47,736 nt of DNA from Candidatus Tidjanibacter faecipullorum (GCA_019116245.1 DXCC01000001.1:1-47736), one strand, 5' to 3'. Numbered from the stretch's first letter, positions 1 through 8,053 are shown. Program-made: numbers and translations. Notes: a model not told the origin generated them from the letters alone.

Positions 1-100
1 TGGATACTGTTGTTTGGTTCACTCCAAGTTGTTCTGCTAACCATTTACTGGTACGCTTTTTCTTAACCAAAACTATTTTGAGTTGATTCAAATCTTCCAT
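1..100 (-). CDS. XRE-type helix-turn-helix regulator, N-terminal part
   Basis: This is the first 33 codons of a minus-strand gene that runs off the left edge. The visible protein begins MEDLNQLKIVLVKKK and continues with a helix-turn-helix core that includes SKWLAEQLGVNQTTVS. This matches the small XRE-family repressors common in Bacteroidales, which are often solitary or placed beside restriction-modification or toxin genes. The ATG at 100-98 shares its A with the TAA of a three-codon leader ORF starting at 111. A TATCTTTG -7 box lies on the minus strand at 136-129. The base composition is far more A+T-rich than the core genes to the right, which suggests accessory DNA. The target and the rest of the protein are outside the window. 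Confidence 0.7.
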   Translation of the reverse strand, partial: MEDLNQLKIVLVKKKRTSKWLAEQLGVNQTTVS

Positions 101-176
101 TAGTTTTTCATTGTTATTTCTTTAGTCGCAAAGATAATGATTTTAACAATAATAAAAACCGATATTCTAAGATATT

Positions 177-208
177 TTTGCTTTATATGAAATAAAGTCG
201 TACTTTTG
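177..208 (+). promoter_or_regulatory. Bacteroidota-type promoter reading rightward
   Basis: TTTG at 177-180 and TACTTTTG at 201-208 are separated by 20 bases, an almost ideal match to the TTTG / TAnnTTTG consensus. Transcription would start near 214. The promoter diverges from the XRE gene and reads into the short ORF starting at 240. Confidence 0.6.
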
Positions 209-239
209 CATATAAAGAGTTACCCCCACAAGCAAAGCG

Positions 240-420
240 ATGCAGACCACGGCAATTAGGACGGTTGCCTACTCATTACCCGAAAATGAGGTAATTCTTC
301 TAACTCTCTTGATTTCAAGGCGGTATGTTCTTTATACAGATTTACGCAAATTTTGTTCTCCGATGCCGGAAGATTGTGAAAATTGTGTTGTCCCCGGACG
401 TTATGGCCTAACAATTTTAA
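240..420 (+). pseudogene. Possible decayed short gene behind a good promoter
   Basis: The ATG at 240 lies about 26 bases after the predicted start of transcription and opens a frame beginning MQTTAIRTVAYSLPENEV. The first 30 or so codons look like a small Bacteroidales protein of the kind found beside toxin-antitoxin or regulator genes. After about 345 the sequence loses protein-like character. The frame stays open only because it then runs antisense through thiL, and that part should not be believed. I read this as the 5' remnant of a small gene, perhaps frameshifted, but I cannot assign a family with certainty. It could equally be a non-coding leader. Confidence 0.25.
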
Positions 421-494
421 ACGGAGGTCGGTTTCGGCAGGGGAGGATGATCGTCGGAGGCCACAAAACGAGCCGGGGACGGGGCACATGCAAC

Positions 495-529
495 CGGCCC
501 GGCGTCTCCGTTGCGGAAGCGCCGGGCCG
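495..529 (-). terminator. Hairpin after thiL
   Basis: Perfect 10-bp arms at 495-504 and 520-529 form a very G+C-rich stem just after the thiL stop. There is no clear T run on the minus-strand side, so it may be an RNA 3' end stabiliser or a weak terminator. Confidence 0.4.
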
Positions 530-548
530 TGAGGGGGCGGGACAGCGG

Positions 549-1580
549 TTACTGCCGCTCGACGAAACCGGGGGCCGTGAGGGTGATCTCGCTGCCATCG
601 GGAGTGATCAGTTTGGCGCCCGTGTCGGCCGGGGTGATGTGGCCGATGATGTCGATGCCGCCGACGCCCGCAATGCGCGACTGCTGGGCCAGGGGTACCG
701 TGAAGAGCAGCTCGTGGTCGCCGCCGCCGTTCAGAGCGGCCACCACCGGATCGGCGTGGAGCTCGTCGGCCATCTTGTGGGTTTCGCGGGCGATGGGGAT
801 GCGCTCCAGGTAGATCCGCACGCCGCAGGAGGAACTGCGGCAGATCTGGAGCATGTCCGAGGCCAGTCCGTCCGAGATGTCGATCATGGAGGTGGGGACG
901 ATGCCGGCGGTGCGCAGCGCGGCGATGGCCGTCGTCGGAGCCGAGGGCATCAGCTGGCGGCGCAGCAGGTATTCGTATCCCTCGAACTGGGGCTGCGGGT
1001 TGTCGTTGCCGGCAAAGGCGCGTTTTTCGCGCTCGAGCAGGTGGAGCCCCATGTAGGCTGCGCCGAGATCGCCCGTGATGCAGACCAGATCATTCTCTTT
1101 GGCTCCGCTGCGGTAGACGATCCGCTCCTTCTCAACCGAGCCGACCACCGAGACGGCAATCGTGAGGCCCGTTACCGACGAGTCGGTATCGCCGCCCACC
1201 AGATCGACCTTGTAGTCCTCGCAGGCGCTGCGGATGCCGGAGTAGAGCTCCTCGAGATCTTCGATGGCGAACTTGGCCGACACGCCGATCGCCACGGTGA
1301 GCTGTTCCGGGGTGCCGTTCATGGCGAGAATGTCATTGATGCCGACCACCACGGCCTTGTAGCCCAGGTGTTTCAACGGGAAATAGACCAGGTCGAAGTC
1401 AATGCCCTCCAGCAGCAGGTCGCTGGTCAGCAACAGGTATTTGTCTCCCGCGTCGATGACGGCGGCATCGTCGCCGGCTCCCATGACGGTGGAGGCGTTG
1501 CGGATGGGGAATCGGTCGGTCAGGCGGCGGATCAGTCCGAATTCGCCCACCTCGGATATTTCGGTTCGTTTGTTCTGCAT
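549..1580 (-). CDS. thiL: Thiamine-monophosphate kinase
   Basis: ThiL phosphorylates thiamine monophosphate with ATP to make thiamine diphosphate, the last step of cofactor synthesis in the cytoplasm. The 343-residue protein has the expected AIRS/ThiL-family signatures: GEFGLIRRL near the start, GDDAAVIDAGDKYLLLTSDLLLEGIDF-type metal and substrate loop split over the first quarter, VGGDTDSS in the middle and DISDGLASD after it. The frame extends 15 codons further upstream, but ATG at 1580 (MQNKRTEIS) is the start that fits the family. No TPP riboswitch is recognisable upstream. The gene stands alone, divergent from adk, with about 150 bases between the two starts. No other thiamine gene is in the window. 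Confidence 0.93.
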   Translation of the reverse strand: MQNKRTEISEVGEFGLIRRLTDRFPIRNASTVMGAGDDAAVIDAGDKYLLLTSDLLLEGIDFDLVYFPLKHLGYKAVVVGINDILAMNGTPEQLTVAIGVSAKFAIEDLEELYSGIRSACEDYKVDLVGGDTDSSVTGLTIAVSVVGSVEKERIVYRSGAKENDLVCITGDLGAAYMGLHLLEREKRAFAGNDNPQPQFEGYEYLLRRQLMPSAPTTAIAALRTAGIVPTSMIDISDGLASDMLQICRSSSCGVRIYLERIPIARETHKMADELHADPVVAALNGGGDHELLFTVPLAQQSRIAGVGGIDIIGHITPADTGAKLITPDGSEITLTAPGFVERQ

Positions 1581-1651
1581 GACGGGAATGGATTGGGGCG
1601 GGCGGCATTGCGCGCGTCCGCACAAGTGTACTAATACAAAGTTACACCTTT

Positions 1652-1682
1652 TTTGCTTTCGTCGAAAAACTGTTTAAATTTG
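1652..1682 (+). promoter_or_regulatory. Promoter of adk
   Basis: TTTG at 1652-1655 and TAAATTTG at 1675-1682 are spaced by 19 bases, a full match to the Bacteroidota consensus. Transcription would start about 45 bases before the adk ATG. Confidence 0.65.
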
Positions 1683-1731
1683 CTCTCCGTATCCGCACGG
1701 CGGATGCGTAACGGTTTTAACACATACAGCA

Positions 1732-2316
1732 ATGATCAATATTGTTTTGTTCGGCCCTCCCGGAGCCGGAAAAGGTACCCAGGCTGACCTGCTCAAGGAG
1801 AAATACGGTCTGAATCATATTTCCACCGGCGAAGTGATTCGTGACGAGATCCGTCGCGGCACCCCGCGCGGTCTGGCCGTGAAGGAAGTGATCGAGAGCG
1901 GCAAGCTCGCTTCGGACGAGATGGTGCTCGGCATCATCGGCGAATACATGGCTTCCCATGCCGACTGCAAGGGTAACATCTTCGACGGTTTCCCCCGCAC
2001 CACCCGTCAGGCCGAGGAGTTCGACAAGATGCTCGCCGCGCGTTCCGAGTCGGTGAATGTCATGGTGTCGCTCGACGTGCCGGACGAGGAGCTGGTCAAA
2101 CGGCTGAAACTGCGCGCCGAGTACAGCGGCCGCGCCGATGATGCCGACGAGAAGGTGATCCGCAACCGAATCGCCGTGTACAAGGAACAGACGGCTGTCG
2201 TAGCCGATTACTACGCCCGTCAGGAAAAATACGTTGCCATCGACGGCGTGGGAACGATCGAGGAGATCTTCGCCCGCCTGTGCACCGTAATCGACCGCTA
2301 CATCGATCGCAAATAG
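1732..2316 (+). CDS. adk: Adenylate kinase (short form)
   Basis: Adk interconverts ATP + AMP and 2 ADP in the cytoplasm. The P-loop GPPGAGKGTQ lies at residues 7-16. The AMP-binding segment (ISTGEVIRDEI) and the DGFPRT motif follow. At 194 residues it is the short type: the LID between about residues 122 and 145 is a brief loop without the zinc-finger cysteines of long adenylate kinases. It is monocistronic, flanked by its own promoter and a strong terminator. Confidence 0.96.
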   Translation: MINIVLFGPPGAGKGTQADLLKEKYGLNHISTGEVIRDEIRRGTPRGLAVKEVIESGKLASDEMVLGIIGEYMASHADCKGNIFDGFPRTTRQAEEFDKMLAARSESVNVMVSLDVPDEELVKRLKLRAEYSGRADDADEKVIRNRIAVYKEQTAVVADYYARQEKYVAIDGVGTIEEIFARLCTVIDRYIDRK

Positions 2317-2353
2317 CAAAAAGCGGGTGCAGCAGAGACGCCCCGCTGAAAAC

Positions 2354-2390
2354 AGAACGGACGGAACATCGCGTTCCGTCCGTTCTCCGT
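2354..2390 (+). terminator. Rho-independent terminator of adk
   Basis: Perfect 13-bp arms at 2354-2366 and 2374-2386 enclose a 7-base loop. The downstream T run is short and interrupted. Confidence 0.7.
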
Positions 2391-2454
2391 TTCCGGCAAA
2401 AGGCCCGGCGGACGGAGAAAAAGGCCTGTCCGTCACATTATTTCGGGGCATGGG

Positions 2455-2485
2455 TTTGCGAATTCCGCAGGAATTGCTATCTTTG
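2455..2485 (+). promoter_or_regulatory. Promoter of the rpsF ribosomal operon
   Basis: TTTG at 2455-2458 and TATCTTTG at 2478-2485 have 19 bases between them, leaving a leader of about 35 bases before the rpsF ATG. Confidence 0.65.
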
Positions 2486-2526
2486 CGCCTGCATTTTTGC
2501 AAAAACTCACGTAAACAACACATTTT

Positions 2527-2883
2527 ATGAACAATTACGAATCCGTTTTCATTGCCACTCCGGTGCTTTCGGATCAGCAGCTCGAAGAGCTCGTCGGCAA
2601 ATTCCGCGGTGTTATCACCGAAAACGGGGGTCAGATTGTGAATGAAGAGGCCTGGGGTTTGAAAAAACTCGCCTACTCGATTCAGAAGAAGACCACCGGC
2701 TACTATTTCCTTCTCGAATTCACGGGCGAAGGCGACATCGTGGAGAAACTCGAGACGCAGTACCGTCGTGACGAGCGTGTGATCCGCTTCCTGACGTTCC
2801 GCCAGGACAAACATGCCGTTGAGTATTCGGAGAAACGCAGAAACAAACTCGCCAACAAACAGGCAGAAAAAAAGGAGGAATAG
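2527..2883 (+). CDS. rpsF: 30S ribosomal protein bS6
   Basis: bS6 binds 16S rRNA together with bS18 on the platform of the small subunit. The 118-residue protein begins [15 protein letters not shown] and contains the family motif [27 protein letters not shown]. Its C-terminal tail is Lys/Glu-rich. The start has an A-rich leader and no Shine-Dalgarno sequence, as is normal in this phylum. By contrast, the last codons (Lys-Lys-Glu-Glu) are written so that they contain a Shine-Dalgarno sequence for rpsR. The genes rpsR, rplI and rpmE follow. There is no ssb or priB between rpsF and rpsR, unlike proteobacterial versions of the operon. Confidence 0.97.
   Translation: MNNYESVFIATPVLSDQQLEELVGKFRGVITENGGQIVNEEAWGLKKLAYSIQKKTTGYYFLLEFTGEGDIVEKLETQYRRDERVIRFLTFRQDKHAVEYSEKRRNKLANKQAEKKEE
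2871..2878 (+). promoter_or_regulatory. Strong Shine-Dalgarno sequence of rpsR
   Basis: AAAGGAGG lies inside the 3' end of rpsF, 8 bases before the rpsR ATG. It is complementary over 8 consecutive bases to the anti-SD end of 16S rRNA. This is unusual in a phylum whose ribosomes normally ignore such sequences. Confidence 0.75.
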
Positions 2884-2886
2884 ATC

Positions 2887-3162
2887 ATGGCAAATAACGC
2901 ACAGCAGTCCGAAATCCGTTACCTCAACCCGGTAACCGTCGATGTTCGCAAGAAAAAATATTGCCGCTTCAAAAAAGCCGGCATCAAATACGTGGATTAC
3001 AAGGATCCCGAATTCCTCAAGAAGTTCCTCAACGAGCAGGGCAAGATTCTGCCCCGTCGTCTGACCGGTACTTCGCAGAAATTCCAGAAGAAAGTGGCTC
3101 AGGCCGTTAAGCGTGCCCGTCACCTTGCAATCCTGCCGTTCGTAACCGATTTGATGAAATAA
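2887..3162 (+). CDS. rpsR: 30S ribosomal protein bS18
   Basis: bS18 forms a heterodimer with bS6 on the 30S platform. In Bacteroidota, bS21, bS18 and bS6 form the pocket that hides the anti-Shine-Dalgarno end of 16S rRNA. The 91-residue protein has the core motifs [18 protein letters not shown] and [32 protein letters not shown]. It starts 3 bases after the rpsF stop and is preceded by a strong SD. This raises the possibility that its translation responds to ribosomes with an exposed anti-SD. Confidence 0.97.
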   Translation: MANNAQQSEIRYLNPVTVDVRKKKYCRFKKAGIKYVDYKDPEFLKKFLNEQGKILPRRLTGTSQKFQKKVAQAVKRARHLAILPFVTDLMK

Positions 3163-3181
3163 TTAAGAGGGAGGACAGACA

Positions 3182-3625
3182 ATGGAAGTAATTCTGAAGA
3201 AAGACGTTGAAAATTTGGGTTATGCCAACGAGATCGTATCGGTAAAACCCGGTTACGCCAACAACTACCTCCTTCCCAACGGTCTCGCCATCGTTGCGAC
3301 GGAATCGGCAAAGAAAGTGCTGGCCGAGAATCTGAAACAGCGCGCTCACAAGGATGCCAAGATCCTGGCCGACGCTCAGGCGCTCGCCGCTCAGATCGAG
3401 GCTCTGGCTCTGGTTATCTCGGCAAAGGCGGAAGAGGGCCGCATCTTCGGTTCGGTGACTTCCTCCGACCTGGCAGAAGCCATGGCAAAGCAGGGCGTAG
3501 AAGTGGATCGCAAGCACATCTCGGTTGACCCGATCAAGCAGGTCGGCCAGTACGAGGCTACGATCAAGCTCCACAAAAACGTAAAAGCTACGATCCACTT
3601 CACCGTAGCTGCTCAGGAAGAGTAA
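3182..3625 (+). CDS. rplI: 50S ribosomal protein bL9
   Basis: bL9 sits at the base of the L1 stalk and helps keep reading frame. The 147-residue protein starts MEVILKKDVENLGYANEIVSVKPGYANNYLLPNGLA, the family's N-terminal 23S-binding domain. A long helix and a C-terminal domain with GRIFGSVTSSDLAEA follow. It is 19 bases after rpsR and preceded by GGAGG at 3170-3174, 7 bases before the ATG, again a Shine-Dalgarno-like site. Confidence 0.97.
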   Translation: MEVILKKDVENLGYANEIVSVKPGYANNYLLPNGLAIVATESAKKVLAENLKQRAHKDAKILADAQALAAQIEALALVISAKAEEGRIFGSVTSSDLAEAMAKQGVEVDRKHISVDPIKQVGQYEATIKLHKNVKATIHFTVAAQEE

Positions 3626-3645
3626 TTTAGAACAAGACGAAGAAA

Positions 3646-3912
3646 ATGAAAAAAGATATTCATCCCAAGAATTACCGGTTGGTGGCATTCAAGGACATGT
3701 CCAACGACCACGTGTTCATCACCCGTTCGGCTGTGAACACCAAGGAGACTATCGAGATCGACGGCGTGACCTATCCCGTGTACAAGATGGAAATCTCGAA
3801 CACCTCGCACCCGTTCTATACCGGCAAGATGAAACTTGTCGATACGGCCGGTCGCGTGGACAAGTTCATGAGCCGTTATCAGAAACACTACGACAAGAAG
3901 AACAACAAATAG
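3646..3912 (+). CDS. rpmE: 50S ribosomal protein bL31, type B
   Basis: bL31 bridges the two ribosomal subunits. The 88-residue protein begins [19 protein letters not shown] and contains [21 protein letters not shown]. It lacks the zinc-binding CxxC motif of type-A L31, so it is the zinc-independent paralogue type (often called rpmE2 or ykgM elsewhere). Here it lies 20 bases after rplI as an apparently constitutive operon member. I see no Zur-like site at the gene. Confidence 0.95.
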   Translation: MKKDIHPKNYRLVAFKDMSNDHVFITRSAVNTKETIEIDGVTYPVYKMEISNTSHPFYTGKMKLVDTAGRVDKFMSRYQKHYDKKNNK

Positions 3913-3935
3913 TTTTTCATACGCTTTTTATGGCG

Positions 3936-3972
3936 GATCCCGATCAGCGAGACTGGTCGGGATCTGTCGTTT
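3936..3972 (+). terminator. Terminator of the ribosomal protein operon
   Basis: 12-bp arms at 3936-3947 and 3953-3964 with one G-T wobble enclose a 5-base loop. A T-containing stretch follows. Confidence 0.65.
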
Positions 3973-4179
3973 ATAGAGGGAGAGGAAGAGAAAAGGGAGG
4001 GGGGAGAGGAACGGAAGGGAAACGGGGCAGGGAAGAGGAAGTGACGGATCGGGCGGCCGGATGATACCCCGGACTTTCCCGGCCGGGGGCGGAAAAATGT
4101 GGAAATCCGTAATTATTTGCGTATCTTTGTTCGTTATCCGGGAACAATTCGCAACCCAATAAACAAAACATAGAAGATC

Positions 4180-4554
4180 ATGAAAAAAGTCATCGCATCG
4201 CCGAACGCACCCAAAGCGGTAGGCCCCTATTCGCAGGCAATCGAAGCCAACGGTACGCTTTACATCTCCGGTCAGCTGCCCATCAACCCGGCTGACGGCA
4301 AGATCGCCGCTACGATCGAAGAGCAGACTGCCCAGTCGCTCGAGAATACGGCTGCCATTCTGAAGGAAGCCGGCTATACGTTCGACAACGTGGTAAAGAC
4401 CACCGTACTGCTCGACAACATGGACAACTTCGCTGCCATGAACGGCGTTTATGCCCGTTACTACACGAAGGATATGCCGGCCCGCGTATGCTATCAGGTA
4501 GCCAAACTGCCGATGGGCGTAATGGTTGAGATCGACACGATCGCCGTGAAATAA
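4180..4554 (+). CDS. ridA: RidA family enamine/imine deaminase
   Basis: RidA hydrolyses reactive enamine/imine intermediates, such as 2-aminoacrylate released by PLP enzymes, to ketoacids and ammonia. The 124-residue protein starts MKKVIASPNAPKAVGPYSQAIEANGTLYISGQLP. The catalytic Arg lies in the PARVCYQVAKLPMGVMVEIDTIA segment near the C-terminus, as in archetypal RidA. A TATCTTTG -7 box lies at 4122-4129 with no clear -33 partner. The gene is monocistronic and convergent with the AddA-like gene. Confidence 0.93.
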   Translation: MKKVIASPNAPKAVGPYSQAIEANGTLYISGQLPINPADGKIAATIEEQTAQSLENTAAILKEAGYTFDNVVKTTVLLDNMDNFAAMNGVYARYYTKDMPARVCYQVAKLPMGVMVEIDTIAVK

Positions 4555-4580
4555 GGCTGCGTCCCTACGGACCGAAAAAA

Positions 4581-4614
4581 GCAGGGCAACTTCCCATCCG
4601 GGGAGTTGCCCTGC
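4581..4614. terminator. Bidirectional terminator between ridA and addA
   Basis: Arms of 15 bp at 4581-4595 and 4600-4614 (one T-G wobble) enclose a 4-base loop. An A run precedes it, so it can serve both converging genes. Confidence 0.7.
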
Positions 4615-4763
4615 TTGCGTATGCGGAAATGCTGCTTGAGCCCCGTTGCGCTGGGTGATTGGCAGGCCGGGAGCGGTTGGACGGGCTGGGGACGACTGTT
4701 GTGGCGCAGGCTGCGATTGAGCCGTGGAAAAACCGTTTGGCAGCTGCCGGGGCATGCGGCGGC

Positions 4764-7700
4764 TCAGGCCCTGACGACAGGTTCGACAACCTCTTGATTT
4801 ACATACCAGAGGTAGCCGGCCACGGAGGTGTAACCCATCTGACGCAGCAGCTCGGCGTAGCGGCGGATCTGGTCGTTGTATCGGGACTGGCGTTGCAGAC
4901 CGAACTTGTAGTCGATCACGACGGCCTGTCCGTCCCGTGTCATGACGCGGTCGGGACGGTAGTGCTGGCCTTCGGGGGTGAGAATCTCCGCTTCGTTGCG
5001 CACCTCCTGCCACGAGCCGTCGAACCAGTCGCGCAGGGTGGGATCGGTCAGCGTGCGGTCGAGCCGTTCCGTCAGTTGTTCCGCCTCTGCGGGCGACAGG
5101 TTGCCGTTGCGGACGGCCAGGGTAATGCCGTTGCTGATGTCGTCGACCGTGGTGGCCTGTTCAAAGACGTGGTGCAGCAGGACGCCCTGGTTGCGCGGCG
5201 CCAGCCGGTCGTCCGCAACACCTTCCTCGAAGTAGCGCTGTGCGGTGAACTTGACGGCCAGGCGGTCGGTGTTGTCGAACGTATCGTAGGAGGGCATGAG
5301 GCGGGTCGGTTTCTGCTCGGCAGGGGCAGCGGGGGTCGGTTCGCCGAAGCTCAGCAGTTCGCCCGTGCCGGTCGGCGTCAGCGAACCTTCCTCGTCGCCG
5401 ATGCGCACGGTCTCGCCGTTGCGGACGATCGCGCTGCCGATCAGGGAGGAGAGGCGGTCCGAAGCGCTTTTGGCGGGCATCATCAGGTGCAACTCTTCCT
5501 CGGCACGGGTCAGGGCGACATACAGCAGATTGACATTGTCCACCAGCGTCATGACGGATTCCCGGTAAAAGTCCTCCGAAAAGCTGGAGTTCTCCATGTG
5601 TGTACTGTCGTACTGGATCGGGACGTGGCCGAGGGAGGACAGTTCCGATCCGGAACCGGTGGCTTGCGACCAGACCACGGTCGACCTTAGGGGCTTTACG
5701 GACCAGTTGCAGTAGGGAATAATGACGGTCTTGTAACCCAGTCCCTTGGATTTGTGGATCGTGTCGATCGTGATGGCGTTGCCGCGCGAAGGCATGGCGA
5801 TCGACTGGGCGCATCCGCTGTTGTTCCACCAGTTCAGAAACAGGGGGGTATCGGCGACGTTGCTGCGCGTGAAGGAGATGATCTGCTCGTGCAGCGCCTG
5901 CAGGTAGGCGATCTGCTCCTGGGACTGTCCCAGATGGAAGTGCATGACGATCTGCTCGAAAGCCTCCTCGGGAGGCATGAGCCGGATGCGGCCCAGCAGG
6001 GCCTCCTCCCCGTCCGGGAAGGGGGCGATGAAGTCGCGGCCGAGGAAACGGTTGTAGATGGCATGGCGGATGCCGTCCCGGGGATTGTCGGCCAGCCGTA
6101 GGGTGGCGATGACGAAGGCCACGATGTCCGAACTCCCGATCACCAGCGCCTCCTGGGTGAGGACGTCGTAGCAGTAGGGCGATTCGGGGTGGAGCCGTTT
6201 GTGTTCCAGCAGCATGGCGGCGATGGCGGCCGCCTCGTTGTTGGAACGGACGAGAATAGCGATGTCGCCGGCCGCATAGCCGCGTGCCTGGAGTTCCTCC
6301 ACCTGGCGGATGATCGGCGGTATCTCATCCTGACCGTAACAGGTGATGGTTACGTAACCGCCCTTTTTTTCGGGGCCCGTCTCCTGGCGGTAGTCGGCGT
6401 AGGCCGAGGCCAGGATGTCGGTCAGTTCGTCGTGCAGGGCCTGGCTGATGTGCTTCTGCCGGAACGCGTCGTCCAGCGTCCGGTTGATCTGGGCGTTCAG
6501 GGTGGTCGTGCAGGCGCCGATCAGCGCGTTGATGAAGCGGACGATCTCCGGACGGCTGCGGTAGTTGGTCTGCAGAACGCCGTGGATGACACGGTCGAAG
6601 GCGGTGTCGGCCCGGTGGGCAAGGATGCTCCAGTCGCCGCCGCGCCACCGGTAGATCGACTGCTTGACGTCGCCCACCAGCAGGACGGGCGTGGCGTCGG
6701 ACTGCGAGGTGGCGTTGTGGAGCAGGGGCAGGAAATTCTCCCACTGCAGGGCCGAGGTGTCCTGAAACTCGTCGATCATGAAGTGGGTGAAGTAGTTGCC
6801 TGCCTTCTCGAAGACGAAGGGGGTGTCGTTGCCCGAGATCAGACGGGCCAGCAGTTCGTTGATCTCCGAGATGTGGACGATGTTCTCTTCCTTAGCTACC
6901 TGCAGCACCTTGGCGTACAGATCGCCCAGCAGCGCAAAGCTGCGATAGTTCTTCTTGAGCAGGGCGGCGTCGTTGATCCGGGGCATGGCTTCGTCATAGG
7001 CTGTGAGCATTTGCCCCAGCAGGTCGGTCAGCTGCGGGGCCAGAGCCTCGATCCGGGCCTTGACGGGCGAGGAGGCGGAGCACCATTTGCCGTTGTTCAG
7101 CGCGTCGTTCACGCGGCTGCCGGCAGGATCTAAGCGTCCGTCCGCCAGTTTCTGAATGTAGCCGGCCACGCCTTTGCCCTGGTGGAGAAAGTCGTCCGGA
7201 GTCAGTCCGTTGGCGGCGATCAGGTCGAACCACTGGCGGGCCAGGGTGATGATGCGCTGTCGGGACCGGGCGGCTTCGGCCTGGGCAGCCGAGACGAGCT
7301 TTTTCAGGCGGGTCTTGTCGGTCGGATCGGCGGACGCGTTGCGTTTGTAGCTCTCCTTGAAGAGTTCCTGACCCAGTTCGAGCAGCTCGGCGCGGATGTT
7401 CCACGGCCGTCCGTCGGCAATCTTGTCGTCCACGAATTCGGCCACCCAGCGGCGCAGGGCGTCGTCGGTGGAGATGTCGTCGATGATGCGGTCGGTGGCT
7501 GCGCCCAGCAGCGTGTCGACGGGCAGTTCGATGTTGAAGCTGAGGTCGATGCCCAGCTCCTTGATGAAGGCGCGGATGATGCGCTGGAAGAACTTGTCGA
7601 TGGTGAGCACCGCAAACCGGCCGTAGTCGTGCAGGATGAAGCTGCGCACGGTCGCCGCGCGGCGGATAATCTCGGCCTCCGGCAGGGCAAGATCGCGCCG

Positions 7701-7916
7701 GAGCAGCGGCATGTATTCGAGGCTGCCTTGGGCCAGTTCGTTGATCTTTTTCAGAATGCGCGATTTCATCTCTTCGGTCGCCTTGTTGGTGAAGGTGACG
7801 GCGAGGATGTGGCTGTAGCGCGACGGGTCTTCGATGACGTTGCGAATGTACTCGTAGGCCAGGTTGTAGGTTTTGCCTGATCCGGCCGATGCGCTGACTA
7901 TCTTGACGTTTCCCAT
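4764..7916 (-). CDS. addA: AddA/RecB-like UvrD-family helicase-nuclease
   Basis: This is a superfamily 1A helicase with a C-terminal PD-(D/E)XK nuclease, 1050 residues, of the AddA/RecB type that resects double-strand breaks for RecA loading. Walker A (AGSGKT) is at residues 11-16 and motif Ia (TFTNKA) at 41-46. Motif II (DEFQDT) is at 382-387, motif III (GDVKQSIYRWRGGD) at 415-428 and NYRS at 451-454. TIHKSKGLGYKTV and LYVALTRAEEEL are motifs V and VI. The nuclease ends the protein: PDRV (Asp989), VIDYK (Asp1002, Lys1004) and the following Q-x3-Y segment (Gln1016). A TACCTTTA -7 candidate lies on the minus strand at 7947-7940. It diverges from the AddB-like partner. I call it AddA on architecture and partner; Bacteroidota members are divergent in sequence from the Bacillus proteins. 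Confidence 0.88.
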   Translation of the reverse strand: MGNVKIVSASAGSGKTYNLAYEYIRNVIEDPSRYSHILAVTFTNKATEEMKSRILKKINELAQGSLEYMPLLRRDLALPEAEIIRRAATVRSFILHDYGRFAVLTIDKFFQRIIRAFIKELGIDLSFNIELPVDTLLGAATDRIIDDISTDDALRRWVAEFVDDKIADGRPWNIRAELLELGQELFKESYKRNASADPTDKTRLKKLVSAAQAEAARSRQRIITLARQWFDLIAANGLTPDDFLHQGKGVAGYIQKLADGRLDPAGSRVNDALNNGKWCSASSPVKARIEALAPQLTDLLGQMLTAYDEAMPRINDAALLKKNYRSFALLGDLYAKVLQVAKEENIVHISEINELLARLISGNDTPFVFEKAGNYFTHFMIDEFQDTSALQWENFLPLLHNATSQSDATPVLLVGDVKQSIYRWRGGDWSILAHRADTAFDRVIHGVLQTNYRSRPEIVRFINALIGACTTTLNAQINRTLDDAFRQKHISQALHDELTDILASAYADYRQETGPEKKGGYVTITCYGQDEIPPIIRQVEELQARGYAAGDIAILVRSNNEAAAIAAMLLEHKRLHPESPYCYDVLTQEALVIGSSDIVAFVIATLRLADNPRDGIRHAIYNRFLGRDFIAPFPDGEEALLGRIRLMPPEEAFEQIVMHFHLGQSQEQIAYLQALHEQIISFTRSNVADTPLFLNWWNNSGCAQSIAMPSRGNAITIDTIHKSKGLGYKTVIIPYCNWSVKPLRSTVVWSQATGSGSELSSLGHVPIQYDSTHMENSSFSEDFYRESVMTLVDNVNLLYVALTRAEEELHLMMPAKSASDRLSSLIGSAIVRNGETVRIGDEEGSLTPTGTGELLSFGEPTPAAPAEQKPTRLMPSYDTFDNTDRLAVKFTAQRYFEEGVADDRLAPRNQGVLLHHVFEQATTVDDISNGITLAVRNGNLSPAEAEQLTERLDRTLTDPTLRDWFDGSWQEVRNEAEILTPEGQHYRPDRVMTRDGQAVVIDYKFGLQRQSRYNDQIRRYAELLRQMGYTSVAGYLWYVNQEVVEPVVRA

Positions 7917-8053
7917 GACTGGCAGTGCGGTTGATCCGTTAAAGGTACGGATTTCCCGCCGGAAGGCCAGCCGGGGCCCTGTGTTTTTTCGCGGAAAAGC
8001 GCTACCTTAGTCCATCGCTCCGATGGACCGGAGCGAGCGCAGACCGATCGGAA

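Noticed and set aside
240-1634. Long plus-strand frame of 464 codons across thiL
   Set aside because: Past about 420 it runs antisense through a clear thiL gene and its protein is Gly/Arg/Asp-rich shadow sequence; only the first codons might be real.
1581-1731. Search for a TPP riboswitch upstream of thiL
   Set aside because: No CUGAGA-type thi-box was seen in the short thiL/adk gap.
1717-3123. Minus-strand frame of 468 codons over adk and the ribosomal genes
   Set aside because: Antisense shadow of four well-recognised genes.
4755-4800. tRNA-like GGTTCGA sequence
   Set aside because: It is the end of the AddA-like coding sequence; no acceptor or D-arm can be built around it.
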